Of a stretch of DNA of 64,000 bases, positions 51,812 through 61,810 are shown piece by piece. Every line of letters starts with the position of its first letter. Position 1 is the stretch's first letter. Origin of the DNA: Jiulongibacter sediminis (lineage in GTDB: Bacteria; Bacteroidota; Bacteroidia; Cytophagales; Spirosomataceae); contig NZ_LGTQ01000005.1 in the NCBI RefSeq assembly GCF_001306455.1, forward strand, positions 558,001-622,000, written 5' to 3'. The notes under the pieces were generated by a model, which searched no databases, was not told the DNA's origin, and was given only the letters and a program-made list of their open reading frames with translations. Position numbers and translations under genes: made by a program.

Positions 51812-52678
51812 TTAATAATCGCCAAGTGTTTCAGGTAACTGAGCTAAAGCGGCCGCTAATTGCTCATCGTTTGGAGCAATACCATGCCATTTATGGCTAC
51901 CCATCATAAAATCAACACCGGCACCCATTTCTGTATTCATCAGAATCATAATTGGCTGACCTTTTCCACTGATTCTTTTGGCTTTACGAAGGCCTTTCAC
52001 CACTTCTTCCATATCGTTGCCGTTGGCAATTTCCATTACTCTCCAGCCGAAAGCTTTATACTTGGCTTTCAGGTCGCGGTTGTTCATCACCTGATCGGTA
52101 GAACCGTCAATCTGCTGTCCGTTGAGGTCAATCACTGCAACAAGGTTATCTACTTTGTGATGTGGGGCAAACTGAGCTGCTTCCCAGATTTGGCCTTCCT
52201 GTTGCTCACCATCACCCATTAAGACATAGACCATTCGGTCATCTCCATTGAGCTTTTTCGCCAATGCAGCACCAATAGCCACTGACATCCCCTGACCCAA
52301 TGAACCTGAAGCCACACGGATACCCGGTAGGTGTTCATGAGTAGTAGGGTGACCCTGAAGCCTGCTGTCTATTTTTCTGAAAGTAGAAAGCTCGGCAACA
52401 TCAAAATATCCTCTTCTGGCAAGAACTGAATAGAAGACTGGTGAAATGTGGCCATTAGAAAGGAAAAACAGGTCTTCATTAACGCCATCCATTCTAAATG
52501 ACAAGAAACCACCTTTACCTTTTCTGTTGCTAATTTTCATTTGCTGGAAATAAAGGCCTACCAGCAAATCTGTACAGCCCAATGAGCCGCCTGGGTGGCC
52601 TGAGGCACATCCGTGCACCATCCTCACAATGTCTCTTCTAACCTGCGAAGCGATGTCTTCAAGTTCTTTGATTTGCAT
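51812..52678 (-). CDS. Transketolase, N-terminal (TPP-binding) subunit
   Basis: 288 residues from the ATG at 52678 (MQIKELEDIASQVRRDIV). Transketolase start VHGCASGHPGGSLG, ASGSLGQGMSVAIGAALA and the TPP motif GDGEQQEGQIWEAA...VAVIDLNGQQIDG (GDG-x-N-type). Longer frames upstream lack family sequence. It is cotranscribed with the C-terminal subunit. Confidence 0.94.
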   Translation of the reverse strand: MQIKELEDIASQVRRDIVRMVHGCASGHPGGSLGCTDLLVGLYFQQMKISNRKGKGGFLSFRMDGVNEDLFFLSNGHISPVFYSVLARRGYFDVAELSTFRKIDSRLQGHPTTHEHLPGIRVASGSLGQGMSVAIGAALAKKLNGDDRMVYVLMGDGEQQEGQIWEAAQFAPHHKVDNLVAVIDLNGQQIDGSTDQVMNNRDLKAKYKAFGWRVMEIANGNDMEEVVKGLRKAKRISGKGQPIMILMNTEMGAGVDFMMGSHKWHGIAPNDEQLAAALAQLPETLGDY

Positions 52679-52793
52679 TAAAAAGTCGATTTTGATTGTA
52701 AACGGCACAAAAATAGCCATTTCTTCACAATAAGGAAGAATAACTTCATTTAATTAAATGTCATATTGACAATTATTAAAAAAGGTAAATAAA

Positions 52794-52811
52794 AAAGGGC
52801 TGGAGCCCTTT
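52794..52811 (-). terminator. Terminator after bcp
   Basis: Short stem AAAGGGC/GCCCTTT with TTTTTT on the minus strand, 6 bp past the bcp stop. Confidence 0.65.
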
Positions 52812-52817
52812 GACAAA

Positions 52818-53267
52818 TTATGCCAGAATCTGATCTGTATGTTCTTTCGCCTTTACATTATCAATGATGTTTTCAATAACACCATTTTCATCAATAACAA
52901 AGGTGGTTCTTACTGTTCCCATATACTTTTTGCCATACATTTGCTTCTCCTGCCAAACTCCGTAGGCCTCGTTAAGGGCTTTTTCATCGTCAACAAGTAA
53001 GTCGAAAGGCAAGTCGAATTTTTTAATAAAATTCTGGTGCTTCTTCGCTGAATCAGGGCTTACTCCGAGTACCTTGATACCTTTTGAGGTATACTGCTGA
53101 TAATTATCCCTGATATTACAGGCCTGGGTAGTACAGGTTGGAGTATTGTCTTTAGGATAGAAATAGAGGACTACTTTCTGGCCTTTAAAGTCGCTCAGTT
53201 TGACGGTTTCGTTATTTTGATTCTTAACTTCAAAATCAGGGGCTTTGTCACCTATTTTTAATGCCAT
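52818..53267 (-). CDS. bcp: Peroxiredoxin Q/BCP family thiol peroxidase
   Basis: 149 residues. Thioredoxin-fold peroxidase: YFYPKDNTPTCTTQACNIRD with peroxidatic Cys45 and resolving Cys50, the atypical 2-Cys BCP arrangement, and TTFVIDENG. It reduces H2O2 and organic hydroperoxides in the cytosol. It begins 1 bp after the M23 peptidase gene. Confidence 0.95.
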   Translation of the reverse strand: MALKIGDKAPDFEVKNQNNETVKLSDFKGQKVVLYFYPKDNTPTCTTQACNIRDNYQQYTSKGIKVLGVSPDSAKKHQNFIKKFDLPFDLLVDDEKALNEAYGVWQEKQMYGKKYMGTVRTTFVIDENGVIENIIDNVKAKEHTDQILA

Positions 53268-53268
53268 T

Positions 53269-55164
53269 TTATAATGTTGATTTAAAGGTTTGTGTATTAT
53301 TACAATTGTCAGTTACTCTAAAAACAATTTCCCCTGAAAATGGTTTACTCTCTTTCTTTTCAGACCAGGCTAAACCATTTTTGTATTCATACTCCATTAA
53401 AGTCCACTCTCCGTTTATATAGCATTCAAAGCTTTTTATGCCGGAAAGTCCGTCACTAATTTTAAAAGTCAGCTTATCGGAGTTCAGGCTCACTGCCCGA
53501 ATTTCCGGCTTTTCACTATCTCTGAGAATTTCATAAGTCGAAAACTCTTTTGGATTAAACTCAATGACATCACCATTCCAACTACCACCAACATAAGTAG
53601 GTCTTCTACCGCTTGTTATATAAACCTTATCTTTTTCCAGATCAATTTCGGGTCTATTTACTCGCCAACGAGCTTTAAAGCGTCCGCCAAGCGGCTTGTC
53701 GTCTTTGTCCATGAATAGTTTATCGTCCGAAGACCGAATGTTGAGAAACAAAGTATGATAGAGCTGATTCTCAAAGTCAACTTCGAAATCGCGATCTTTA
53801 ATTGTATTTCTTTCAGGACTTACCGAATGGGTGACAGGTAGTTCAAAGGTTTTTCCTTTAAATACGTATTGGGCAAAAAAGTCATCTCTTAAATCTACTA
53901 AATATGTGTTCTCAGTGGCGTTTTCATAAGCGGGCATCACTGGTTTTTGACGGTTTCCGTCAAGAAGAATTAAAGGTTCGGCAATTTTGCTTGTGATGAT
54001 TTTTAATATACTATCGTAAAGTTCTACTTTATGACTTTCATACTTCCCAAGTTTTTTTAGTGATTCTCCGGTCGATTGATTCTGATTTAAATCAAAAAGT
54101 AAACTACGTGTGTTTTTATAACTGTCTTGAAGAGTCACGGAAATATTTGCCTTACCCGATTGGCGAAGATTAAATACCCCCATATTCTGATCATATTCGT
54201 AGAAATCCATAGTATTTCCACGCTCAAAATAGGCCTTGTGAAGTTTATCATTTTCTTCCACCATTCTTTTATAATTGGTGTGAAGATTCATATCCAACTT
54301 ATTATGAAATGCCAGACGATCGAGGTTGAAGGAGTACGTCGGTATCTCATTGGCTTTGACCTCAATATTTTTGATACCTAACCTAAAAGGACTTGTATGT
54401 GATTTGTCATAAGTGTATAATTCAAGGCCTACATCGCCCCAAACCGAGATATTCCGATTAATCGTATAATTTCCATTTGCGTCAAGAGTTACCGGAAAAT
54501 CAAAAGTTCCGAATTCGCCGTTTACTCGGGCATCTTTTGACATACAACGTAGGCTCACATATTCAATTACCGGTGCTCTGTTATCCTGAACTTCACTAAA
54601 GCCAAACATCGAAGGGTCCAAGGTGTTTTCTTCTGCATCTCTGATTTCAAAATGAAGGTGGGGACCACCGCTTCCTCCCGTATTTCCACTGATAGCGACC
54701 ATCTCACCTTTATTCACGGGAAGTTCATTCGGTTCAAAATAGAGGTCGACCTCCCATTCTTGCTGCTCATATTGTTCCTTAGTCAGTCTCTTTTTGATTG
54801 CAGAAGCATATTCTTTGAGGTGGCCATAAACTGTTACCAAACCATTTGGATGAGTAATATAAAGTGCATTGCCGTATCCACCGCGACTCACTTTGATGCG
54901 GGAAACATAGCCATCAGCTGCGGCATACACTGATTTCCCTTCACGTCCGCCAGTGCGTATATCCAGGCCGGCATGAAAGTGGTTTATCCTGAGATCACCG
55001 AAAGTGCCGGAAAGCGAAGCTTGTCTGCCCGGATCAATAGGGAAGATAAAGTAACCCTGAGGATACTCTTCTTCTACAAGAAATTGAGGTTGTTTCCTCT
55101 CAACAACCTCGTTTGGCCAAAATGAGGCCAGAAATAAAAAAATATAGGGTAGCAAATAATTCAA
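53269..55164 (-). CDS. M23-family peptidase (LytM-like), exported
   Basis: 631 residues with an N-terminal signal peptide (MNYLLPYIFLFLASFWP). The LytM domain is N-terminal: GTFGDLRINHFHAGLDIRT with the first zinc ligands, YAAADGYVSRIKVSRGGYG, and GGPHLHFEIRD with the HxH site. The remaining 400 residues are beta-rich with no second enzyme motif and may bind cell wall. All zinc residues are present, so it is probably an active peptidoglycan DD-endopeptidase. Confidence 0.9.
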   Translation of the reverse strand: MNYLLPYIFLFLASFWPNEVVERKQPQFLVEEEYPQGYFIFPIDPGRQASLSGTFGDLRINHFHAGLDIRTGGREGKSVYAAADGYVSRIKVSRGGYGNALYITHPNGLVTVYGHLKEYASAIKKRLTKEQYEQQEWEVDLYFEPNELPVNKGEMVAISGNTGGSGGPHLHFEIRDAEENTLDPSMFGFSEVQDNRAPVIEYVSLRCMSKDARVNGEFGTFDFPVTLDANGNYTINRNISVWGDVGLELYTYDKSHTSPFRLGIKNIEVKANEIPTYSFNLDRLAFHNKLDMNLHTNYKRMVEENDKLHKAYFERGNTMDFYEYDQNMGVFNLRQSGKANISVTLQDSYKNTRSLLFDLNQNQSTGESLKKLGKYESHKVELYDSILKIITSKIAEPLILLDGNRQKPVMPAYENATENTYLVDLRDDFFAQYVFKGKTFELPVTHSVSPERNTIKDRDFEVDFENQLYHTLFLNIRSSDDKLFMDKDDKPLGGRFKARWRVNRPEIDLEKDKVYITSGRRPTYVGGSWNGDVIEFNPKEFSTYEILRDSEKPEIRAVSLNSDKLTFKISDGLSGIKSFECYINGEWTLMEYEYKNGLAWSEKKESKPFSGEIVFRVTDNCNNTQTFKSTL

Positions 55165-55167
55165 TGT

Positions 55168-55776
55168 TTACTTTACCTCAAAATCCAACATAACATTCCC
55201 CTCCAGACTTGCCTGAAGTCTGTCACCAATTTTAACTTCTGCCACACCAGCCGGAGTGCCCGTAAATAGAAGATCGCCTGTTTTCAGAGTAAAAAATTTT
55301 GAGACGAAACTTATAAGATAATCAAAAGTGTAAATCATAAGGCCGGTGTTTCCTTTTTGTCGAAGCTCGTTATTCACTTTCAAATCGAAATTCATGTTTG
55401 AAAGGTCAAATTTTTCTTTAGAAACAAAATCTGAAATTGGAGCTGAGCCATTGAAGCCTTTGGCCAAATCCCACGGCAATCCTTGTTCTTTTAAACGAGT
55501 CTGAATATCACGTGCGGTGAAGTCAATTCCCAGGCCAATTTCATCGTAGTATTTGTGTGCAAATTTTTCCTCAATATTCTTCCCCACCTTGTTGATTTTC
55601 AAAACCACCTCGAGCTCATGGTGAATTGAATTTGAAATAGAAGGGTAATAAAAGGGCTCATTGCCTCGTAAAACGGCCGTGTCTGGCTTTGTAAAGATAA
55701 CCGGCTCGGTGGGAACATCATTTTTTAACTCTTCAATGTGGGCAACATAATTTCTGCCGACAGCGATAATTTTCAT
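55168..55776 (-). CDS. Fumarylacetoacetate hydrolase family protein
   Basis: 202 residues, the short FAH form. KIIAVGRNYVAH, TKPDTAVLRG, HHELEVVLKI with the metal-binding Glu pair, LGIDFTARDIQ, and LLFTGTPAGVAEVKIGD at the C-terminus. These enzymes are Mg-dependent hydrolases or decarboxylases such as acylpyruvase; the substrate is not defined here. It is the first gene of the run with the M23 peptidase and bcp, 3 bp upstream of the peptidase gene. Confidence 0.9.
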   Translation of the reverse strand: MKIIAVGRNYVAHIEELKNDVPTEPVIFTKPDTAVLRGNEPFYYPSISNSIHHELEVVLKINKVGKNIEEKFAHKYYDEIGLGIDFTARDIQTRLKEQGLPWDLAKGFNGSAPISDFVSKEKFDLSNMNFDLKVNNELRQKGNTGLMIYTFDYLISFVSKFFTLKTGDLLFTGTPAGVAEVKIGDRLQASLEGNVMLDFEVK

Positions 55777-55873
55777 ACTGGAACGTTTTGTTCGTAAGAT
55801 TTTGCAAATTTACCGAAACAACGAACAAACGGTACCAAATCACATCTAAATTTCAATTTTACCTCAACTAAAA

Positions 55874-56707
55874 ATGAACACATTTAAAAAGATATTTATA
55901 GCCTTGGTAGGCATTGGCTTTGTAATCCTCTCTTGCCAAAGAGTGCCAATCACCGGAAGGAAACAATTTGTTGGCCTTGTTTCTTCTGACCAGATGCTAC
56001 AATTAAGTTTTGCACAATATGATGGCTTTATGGATACTTCCAAGGTGGTATCTACACGTCAAAAAGAAGGAGCAATGGTGGCAAGGGTTGGTTCGCGTAT
56101 AAAAAAGGCTGTTGAGGACTACCTGATTGCCAACAACTACAGCGAGGTGATTGATGGTTATCAATGGCAGTTTAATACTGTAGAAAATGATCAATTAAAT
56201 GCCTGGTGTATGCCGGGTGGCAAGGTCTGTTTCTATACCGGTATTCTTCCCATTTGTCAGAATGATGAAGGAATAGCCGTTGTAATGGGGCATGAGATAG
56301 CCCATGCAATAGCAGAACACGGCCGTGAGCGTATGAGTCGTGCTATGGCCGCAAATGGGATTACTCAGGTCGGAGCAGTGGCCGCAGGAATTGCCACTAA
56401 AAGTGAAGATGTCATGCAGGTCGCCGGACAGGTTCTGGGGATTGGTACTCAGGTAGGAGGGGTGCTTCCTAACAGTCGAAAGCAGGAATCAGAAGCTGAT
56501 AATCTTGGATTAATTTTTATGGCCATGGCAGGATATAATCCTCAGGAGGGTGTTGCTTTTTGGCAAAGAATGCAGAAAGCAGGCGAAGGTAGCCAGAAAC
56601 CACCTCTTATTTTAAGTACGCACCCTGCCGATGATCAGAGAATTGCTGATATGGAGAAAATGATGCCGAAAGCAATGAAATATTATTACGCCTACGGTGG
56701 ACAATAG
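55874..56707 (+). CDS. M48-family metallopeptidase, lipoprotein
   Basis: 277 residues with a lipobox at the N-terminus (FVILSC, Cys21). The HEIAHAIAEHG motif (HExxH) and downstream QESEADNLGLIFM with the third zinc ligand Glu are typical of the M48C/Oma1-like BepA/LoiP group that degrades misfolded outer-membrane proteins. Periplasmic lipoprotein, inner or outer membrane not determined. Monocistronic, with its own terminator. Confidence 0.93.
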   Translation: MNTFKKIFIALVGIGFVILSCQRVPITGRKQFVGLVSSDQMLQLSFAQYDGFMDTSKVVSTRQKEGAMVARVGSRIKKAVEDYLIANNYSEVIDGYQWQFNTVENDQLNAWCMPGGKVCFYTGILPICQNDEGIAVVMGHEIAHAIAEHGRERMSRAMAANGITQVGAVAAGIATKSEDVMQVAGQVLGIGTQVGGVLPNSRKQESEADNLGLIFMAMAGYNPQEGVAFWQRMQKAGEGSQKPPLILSTHPADDQRIADMEKMMPKAMKYYYAYGGQ

Positions 56708-56728
56708 AAATAATAACTGACAACAAGG

Positions 56729-56755
56729 AGGGACTTTTCTATTAGAGAAGTCCCT
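56729..56755. terminator. Terminator after the M48 peptidase gene
   Basis: Stem AGGGACTTTTC/GAGAAGTCCCT (one mismatch-tolerant G-U pair) followed by TTTT on the plus strand; also facing the convergent mscS gene. Confidence 0.75.
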
Positions 56756-56776
56756 TTTAATTACCTCTATAGTTCC

Positions 56777-57637
56777 TTAAGATTCGTTCTTTTTGATTCC
56801 AAGCGTTCCATCTTTTACATGAAGATCACGCTGAGGGAAAGGTATTTCGACGTTTTCATCTCTGAATTTCTTCACCACCATAAAACGTAGTTCACTTTTG
56901 GTGTTCTCAATTAAAAAGCCGTTGCTACTCCAGAATAACAATTGAAAATCAAGTGAACTGTCTCCAAAATTCGTCAATCGAACGATGGGGGCATGAGCAG
57001 TTGTATTCACATCCGGATGCTCTTCTGCACATTCTGTTAGTATTCTCTTGACCTGTTCGGGGTCACTTCCGTAAGCTACTCCTACCTTAATATCAAAACG
57101 TGTCAGAAAGGCATTGTGGCTCCAGTTTACCACATTCTCTGTAATGAACTTATGGTTGGGTACGATGATTACAATACCGTCACGGGTGAGAATTTCACTG
57201 GTTCTAAGATTAATTTCAGTTACCCGACCCACAATACCATCGACCTCCATGATATCACCGATTTTAACGGTACCCTCAACGAGGAGAAATACTCCCGAAA
57301 CGATATCAGAGAAAATTTGCTGAAGACCAAGCCCTAAACCAACCAGTAAGGCGGCAGAACCGGCAAGAAGTAGTGTTATTTCAAAACCAACGGCTTCAAG
57401 ACTTAATACTATAGCAATTACCCAAATGAAATATTTGATCAACAGCCAGAAACTCTCCTTATTTCGTTCATCTAAAGCCTTTCTTGTGACAAGCCTGTTC
57501 AAAATAGACTTGATTGAAAAAAGAAGTATTCTTGTTGTAATCAGAATGATGACAACAAGGAGCAAGTCCAGTACTTCCAGACTAAACTTTTCAAATTCCA
57601 GAAGCTTAAAACTCAATATTTCTTTGATTCTATTCAT
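56777..57637 (-). CDS. Mechanosensitive ion channel MscS family protein
   Basis: 286 residues from the ATG at 57637, overlapping the upstream stop as ATGA. Three N-terminal hydrophobic helices (VLDLLLVVIILITTRILLF, ESFWLLIKYFIWVIAIVL, FEITLLLAGSAALLVGLGLGLQQIFSD), the last being the pore helix TM3, then the beta domain (IVGRVTEINLRTSEILTRDG, VIIVPNHKFITENVVNW). It releases osmolytes on hypo-osmotic shock. Coupled with a DUF389 membrane gene. Confidence 0.93.
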   Translation of the reverse strand: MNRIKEILSFKLLEFEKFSLEVLDLLLVVIILITTRILLFSIKSILNRLVTRKALDERNKESFWLLIKYFIWVIAIVLSLEAVGFEITLLLAGSAALLVGLGLGLQQIFSDIVSGVFLLVEGTVKIGDIMEVDGIVGRVTEINLRTSEILTRDGIVIIVPNHKFITENVVNWSHNAFLTRFDIKVGVAYGSDPEQVKRILTECAEEHPDVNTTAHAPIVRLTNFGDSSLDFQLLFWSSNGFLIENTKSELRFMVVKKFRDENVEIPFPQRDLHVKDGTLGIKKNES

Positions 57638-58980
57638 TGCTGCACAATCCTGATATCTTCCGTTTTTAATCGAATTTTTAACCAATCCTCCATTTGTGAC
57701 AGGCGTTTTCCACGAACTGCTGCCTTAGTGTCAATGTAAACCATTGTTACTGTATCAATTTTGCCTTCTTTTTGATATATCTTTAGTTTGCTAAAGGCAC
57801 TGGCTTCCACTTCCGGATATTGAACTTCCAGTTCGGCACAAACATCTGCTTGAATTCGGTCATATGCGGTGTAAGTACTTAGCTGTTCTTCCAGAAGGTT
57901 TATTCTTTGGTCTTTGGTTTCTACGAGTTCTTCATTTTTTCGGTAAAGGTCCTCGATGATACCCGCCCTCATGGTCTCAGCATCAGGCATATCCAGGTTA
58001 TTCTTATTTTGACGAATCACCAAATTGGCATCTGCAATATTATAATCCGCCAGTTCTTTCTGTAAACGAGAAACTTCATAATCAGGAATTTCCGACCCGA
58101 ATAGAAAGACCTCTATGAGCTTTTCTTTGGGCTCAATTTTTTGCTCTAAAACCCGACTATCCTCATATTGAAACTCATTGGTAATAAAAGCATTGGCATT
58201 TCTGGTGAAGATACTTCTTTTCACAATACCGTATCCCAAATAGATACTGGGCACCATGGTAATAATGGCCACAATCCAAACGTAAGTCTGCATTTTTCGC
58301 TGTTGAATAGCATCCACCCACTTCTTACTTGGAATGCCCATGAAGCGAATAATCAAAATCGTAGAAACGGTGATGAAAACACTGTTAATAAAGAAAAGGT
58401 AGGTGGCTCCGAGGAAGTAATTCAGGTTTAAGGTAGCAATTCCGTAACCCGCCGTACAAAGTGGGGGCATGAGTGCTGTAGCAATAGCAACGCCCGGTAT
58501 AGCATTTCCCTTGTCTTTTCGGGTAGAGGCCACAATACCCGCTAATCCGCCAAAGAACGCGATGAAAACATCCCAAATCGTTGGAGTTGTTCGTGAAAGA
58601 AGTTCAGATTGAGCATCGCTCAAAGGGGTTAAAGCAAAATAAGCTGCAGAAGCAAAAACTGAAATCAAAACTGCAGCCATTAAGCTTCTGAATGACTTTT
58701 TGATCAATGGAAAATCGTAAATTCCAACTCCAAGACCCATTCCCATAATAGGCCCCATAAGAGGAGAGATAAGCATGGCTCCGATAACTACGGCTGTGGA
58801 GTTCACATTTAAACCAACCGAAGCCACGATTATGGCAAACATCAGAATCCAAAGGTTAGTGCCCCTGAATTCTACACCTTTCTCAATGGTCGCGATAATC
58901 TCATTATAAGAAGCCCTATCGGACTCCAGGTCCAGGAATCTCTTAATGAATTCCCTTAGTTCTTTCCAGATTTGATTCAT
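57634..58980 (-). CDS. DUF389 family membrane protein
   Basis: 448 residues. The N-terminal 230 residues form the DUF389 domain with about six helices and conserved loops ATIEKGVEFRGTNLWILMF, VIGAMLISPLMGPIMGMG, GIVASTRKDKGNAIPGVAIATALMPPLCT. The C-terminal half is a soluble domain (VFLFGSEIPDYEVSRLQKELA). Family function is not established. The ATGA overlap with mscS suggests a joint membrane role. Confidence 0.9.
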   Translation of the reverse strand: MNQIWKELREFIKRFLDLESDRASYNEIIATIEKGVEFRGTNLWILMFAIIVASVGLNVNSTAVVIGAMLISPLMGPIMGMGLGVGIYDFPLIKKSFRSLMAAVLISVFASAAYFALTPLSDAQSELLSRTTPTIWDVFIAFFGGLAGIVASTRKDKGNAIPGVAIATALMPPLCTAGYGIATLNLNYFLGATYLFFINSVFITVSTILIIRFMGIPSKKWVDAIQQRKMQTYVWIVAIITMVPSIYLGYGIVKRSIFTRNANAFITNEFQYEDSRVLEQKIEPKEKLIEVFLFGSEIPDYEVSRLQKELADYNIADANLVIRQNKNNLDMPDAETMRAGIIEDLYRKNEELVETKDQRINLLEEQLSTYTAYDRIQADVCAELEVQYPEVEASAFSKLKIYQKEGKIDTVTMVYIDTKAAVRGKRLSQMEDWLKIRLKTEDIRIVQQ

Positions 58981-58996
58981 TCTTTTATATAAAAAA

Positions 58997-59023
58997 GCTC
59001 CGTAATCCTGATGATTACGGAGC
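58997..59023 (-). terminator. Terminator after sucC
   Basis: 11-bp perfect stem (GCTCCGTAATC with GATTACGGAGC) with a T-run on the minus strand, 24 bp past the sucC stop and before the DUF389 gene start at 58980. Confidence 0.85.
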
Positions 59024-59046
59024 CTAAGATAGTAAGTCTTTCTTTA

Positions 59047-60258
59047 TTACTTCAGTACACTTTGTACCAATTCTGCTGCTTCTTTTAGTTTTACAGCAGA
59101 CGATACTTTCAAACCTGATTCATTGATAATTTTAGCACCTTCTTCGGCATTTGTACCTTGAAGACGTACAACGATTGGTACTGGAATCTCACCGATTGAC
59201 TTATAGGCTTCCACAATACCATTGGCCACTCTGTCACATCTTACAATACCGCCAAAGATGTTTACGAAAATAGCCTTAACGTTGGGGTCCTTAAGAATGA
59301 TTCTAAAACCGGCCTCAACGGTTTGAGCGTTTGCTCCACCCCCTACATCAAGGAAGTTCGCAGGCTCACCTCCGTAAAGTTTGATGATGTCCATAGTAGC
59401 CATCGCCAAACCGGCTCCATTTACCATACAACCTACGTTTCCGTCAAGTTTGACATAGTTAAGATCACTCTCTGAAGCTTCTACTTCCATTGGATCTTCC
59501 TCAGATTTATCTCTTAATTCAGCAATATCTTTCTGACGATAAAGAGCATTGTCATCGATGTTTACTTTAGCATCAACAGCTAAAATTTTATCATCTGACG
59601 TCTTCAATACTGGGTTGATTTCAAACATAGAAGAGTCGGTTCCTTCATATGCCTGATAAAGAGCATAGATGAATTTCACCATCTCCTTGTTAGCAGCACC
59701 GGTAAGACCAAGCTTGTTGGCTACTTTACGAGCCTGGAAGCCCTGAAGACCAACACGTGGGTCAATCCATTCTTTGATGATTTTTTCAGGAGAGTTCTCT
59801 GCTACTTCTTCGATATCCATTCCTCCCTCAGTAGAGGCCATGATCACATTACACGCCTTAGCTCTGTCAAGCAAAATAGACATGTAGTATTCTTTTGGCT
59901 CGCTATCTCCAGGATAGTAAGCATCTTCAGCGATCAACACTTTATTAACTACTTTTCCTTCAGGACCGGTTTGATGTGTTACCAGTGTATTGTGAAGCAG
60001 ATTTGTAGAAATTTCTTTTACATCCTCCGGAGATTTAGCCAACTGAACACCACGCTGCTCAGTGCCAACAATTTTACCTTTACCGCGACCGCCGGCGTGA
60101 ATTTGTGATTTTACAACCGCAAATTTGGAATTCGTCATTTTGGCAATCTCTTTATACGCAGAAACTGCTCTGTCAGGTGAATCTGCTACGATTCCACGCT
60201 GAATTCTTACTCCGTACTTCGCTAAAATTTCCTTACCTTGGTATTCGTGAATGTTCAT
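59047..60258 (-). CDS. sucC: Succinate-CoA ligase beta subunit
   Basis: 403 residues (E. coli 388). MNIHEYQGKEILAKYGV, KSQIHAGGRGKG with the ATP-grasp Lys, MFEINPVLKT, DGNVGCMVNGAGLAMATMDIIKLYG and FVNIFGGIVRCD are the signature regions. It forms succinyl-CoA synthetase with SucD in the TCA cycle. sucD is not adjacent here. It has its own terminator. Confidence 0.96.
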   Translation of the reverse strand: MNIHEYQGKEILAKYGVRIQRGIVADSPDRAVSAYKEIAKMTNSKFAVVKSQIHAGGRGKGKIVGTEQRGVQLAKSPEDVKEISTNLLHNTLVTHQTGPEGKVVNKVLIAEDAYYPGDSEPKEYYMSILLDRAKACNVIMASTEGGMDIEEVAENSPEKIIKEWIDPRVGLQGFQARKVANKLGLTGAANKEMVKFIYALYQAYEGTDSSMFEINPVLKTSDDKILAVDAKVNIDDNALYRQKDIAELRDKSEEDPMEVEASESDLNYVKLDGNVGCMVNGAGLAMATMDIIKLYGGEPANFLDVGGGANAQTVEAGFRIILKDPNVKAIFVNIFGGIVRCDRVANGIVEAYKSIGEIPVPIVVRLQGTNAEEGAKIINESGLKVSSAVKLKEAAELVQSVLK

Positions 60259-60380
60259 TGGTTATATCTATGAAAATTGAACTTTTCTAATTCGTGGCAA
60301 ATTAGCTAATTAATTGCTTCGTTCATAAAAAAATACCCGTGAAAAACTGATATTATTGTGATTAAAATAGAAAGCGATTC

Positions 60381-61031
60381 ATGCTCAAAGGCGTAGATAT
60401 AAAAAAGAAATATGGTGAATTAGAGGTTCTGAAAGGAATTGACCTTGAAATTCAATCCGGCGAAATTGTTGCTATAGTTGGTCCTTCCGGTGCCGGAAAA
60501 ACTACACTTCTACAAATTTTAGGAACCTTGGATAAGGCTGATTCAGGAAAGATATTTTTGGATAATACGGAGTTAAGTGGTCTGAATGATAAGTCATTAG
60601 TTAGGTTGAGAAATGAAGAGCTGGGATTTGTTTTTCAGTTTCACAATCTGATGGCCGAGCTTACCGCATTGGAGAATGTTTCATTACCAGGCTGGATTGG
60701 TAAAAGAAATGAAGAAGCGGTAAAGGCAAAGGCAGCAAAACTTTTGGAAACGCTCGGATTGGGAGAGAGAAAAGATCATCTGCCATCTGAGCTTTCAGGG
60801 GGAGAACAGCAACGGGTAGCGGTTGCAAGAGCTCTGGTGAATGACCCCAAAATCATTTTTGCAGATGAACCGACTGGGAACCTTGACACCAAAAACGCGG
60901 ATGAACTTCATCAGCTCTTTTTTGACATCAGAGAACAATTTAACTGCTCTTTTGTGATTGTTACACACAATAAAGATCTCGCCGCTCAGGCTGATCGAAC
61001 TATTACTTTGAAAGACGGTTTATTAGTCTAA
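60381..61031 (+). CDS. ABC transporter ATP-binding protein, LolD/MacB-like
   Basis: 216 residues. Walker [14 protein letters not shown]-loop [16 protein letters not shown], signature [15 protein letters not shown], Walker [13 protein letters not shown] and H-loop [11 protein letters not shown]. The sequence is that of the LolD-type ATPases, which power lipoprotein release or export with LolC/E-like permeases. No permease gene is in the window, and 11 bp later a transporter gene of another class follows, so the partner lies elsewhere. Confidence 0.92.
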   Translation: MLKGVDIKKKYGELEVLKGIDLEIQSGEIVAIVGPSGAGKTTLLQILGTLDKADSGKIFLDNTELSGLNDKSLVRLRNEELGFVFQFHNLMAELTALENVSLPGWIGKRNEEAVKAKAAKLLETLGLGERKDHLPSELSGGEQQRVAVARALVNDPKIIFADEPTGNLDTKNADELHQLFFDIREQFNCSFVIVTHNKDLAAQADRTITLKDGLLV

Positions 61032-61042
61032 AATAACTAGCC

Positions 61043-61810
61043 TTGGAAACTAAGAAGCAAAAACTCTATATCATTCTCTGTGGTATTTTTTTAACAAATG
61101 CCATCACAGCCGAAATTATCGGAGCCAAAATTTTCAGCCTTAGTGATACATTGGGTATGGATATCAAGGGCTTTTCATTTCTTGGAATGGATATGGGTTT
61201 TGCTCTATCGGCTGGAACGTTAAACTGGCCTATTGTTTTTATTATTTCGGATGTCATTAATGAGTATTTCGGAAAGAAGGGCGTTAAGTTCATTTCGTAC
61301 CTGACAGCTGCACTCATTACTTTTAGTTTTGCCGTAATCTATTTGGCTGTTTCTGTAAGGCCGGCAGAATTCTGGTTAGATGTCAATTCAACTGACACTC
61401 AAGGTAACCCTATCAATATCAATGAGGGTTTCAAAATGATTTTCAGGCAGGGAATGGGAATTATTATTGGTAGCATCGCCGCATTTTTAATAGGCCAAAT
61501 ACTTGATGCTCTGGTTTTTCACCGTTTGAGAAGAATTACAGAAAACAGGCTGGTTTGGTTAAGAGCGACGGGTTCTACAGTTTTCTCTCAGTTTTTTGAT
61601 TCGTTCCTGGTCATTTTCATTGCCTTTTATGTCTTCGGCAACTGGTCTTTTAATCAGGTGATTCAGGTGGGTACCAATAACTATTTGTATAAATTTCTTG
61701 TGGCCATTGCATTGACTCCACTTGTTTACCTCGCTCATTTCCTAATTGATAAATGGCTTGGCAAGGAGAATTCTAAGGAATTAATCAGTGAGGCAACTAA
61801 TGCAGATTAA
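61043..61810 (+). CDS. yhhQ: Queuosine precursor transporter (YhhQ/VUT family)
   Basis: 255 residues from a TTG start (ETKKQKLYIILCGIFLTNAI). About six membrane helices with the VUT signatures WPIVFIISDVINEYFGKKG, RLVWLRATGSTVFSQFFDSFLVIFIAF. It imports preQ0 or preQ1. With queE elsewhere in the window the organism seems able both to make and to take up queuosine precursors. Its 3' end overlaps the convergent small gene by 4 bp. Confidence 0.9.
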   Translation: METKKQKLYIILCGIFLTNAITAEIIGAKIFSLSDTLGMDIKGFSFLGMDMGFALSAGTLNWPIVFIISDVINEYFGKKGVKFISYLTAALITFSFAVIYLAVSVRPAEFWLDVNSTDTQGNPININEGFKMIFRQGMGIIIGSIAAFLIGQILDALVFHRLRRITENRLVWLRATGSTVFSQFFDSFLVIFIAFYVFGNWSFNQVIQVGTNNYLYKFLVAIALTPLVYLAHFLIDKWLGKENSKELISEATNAD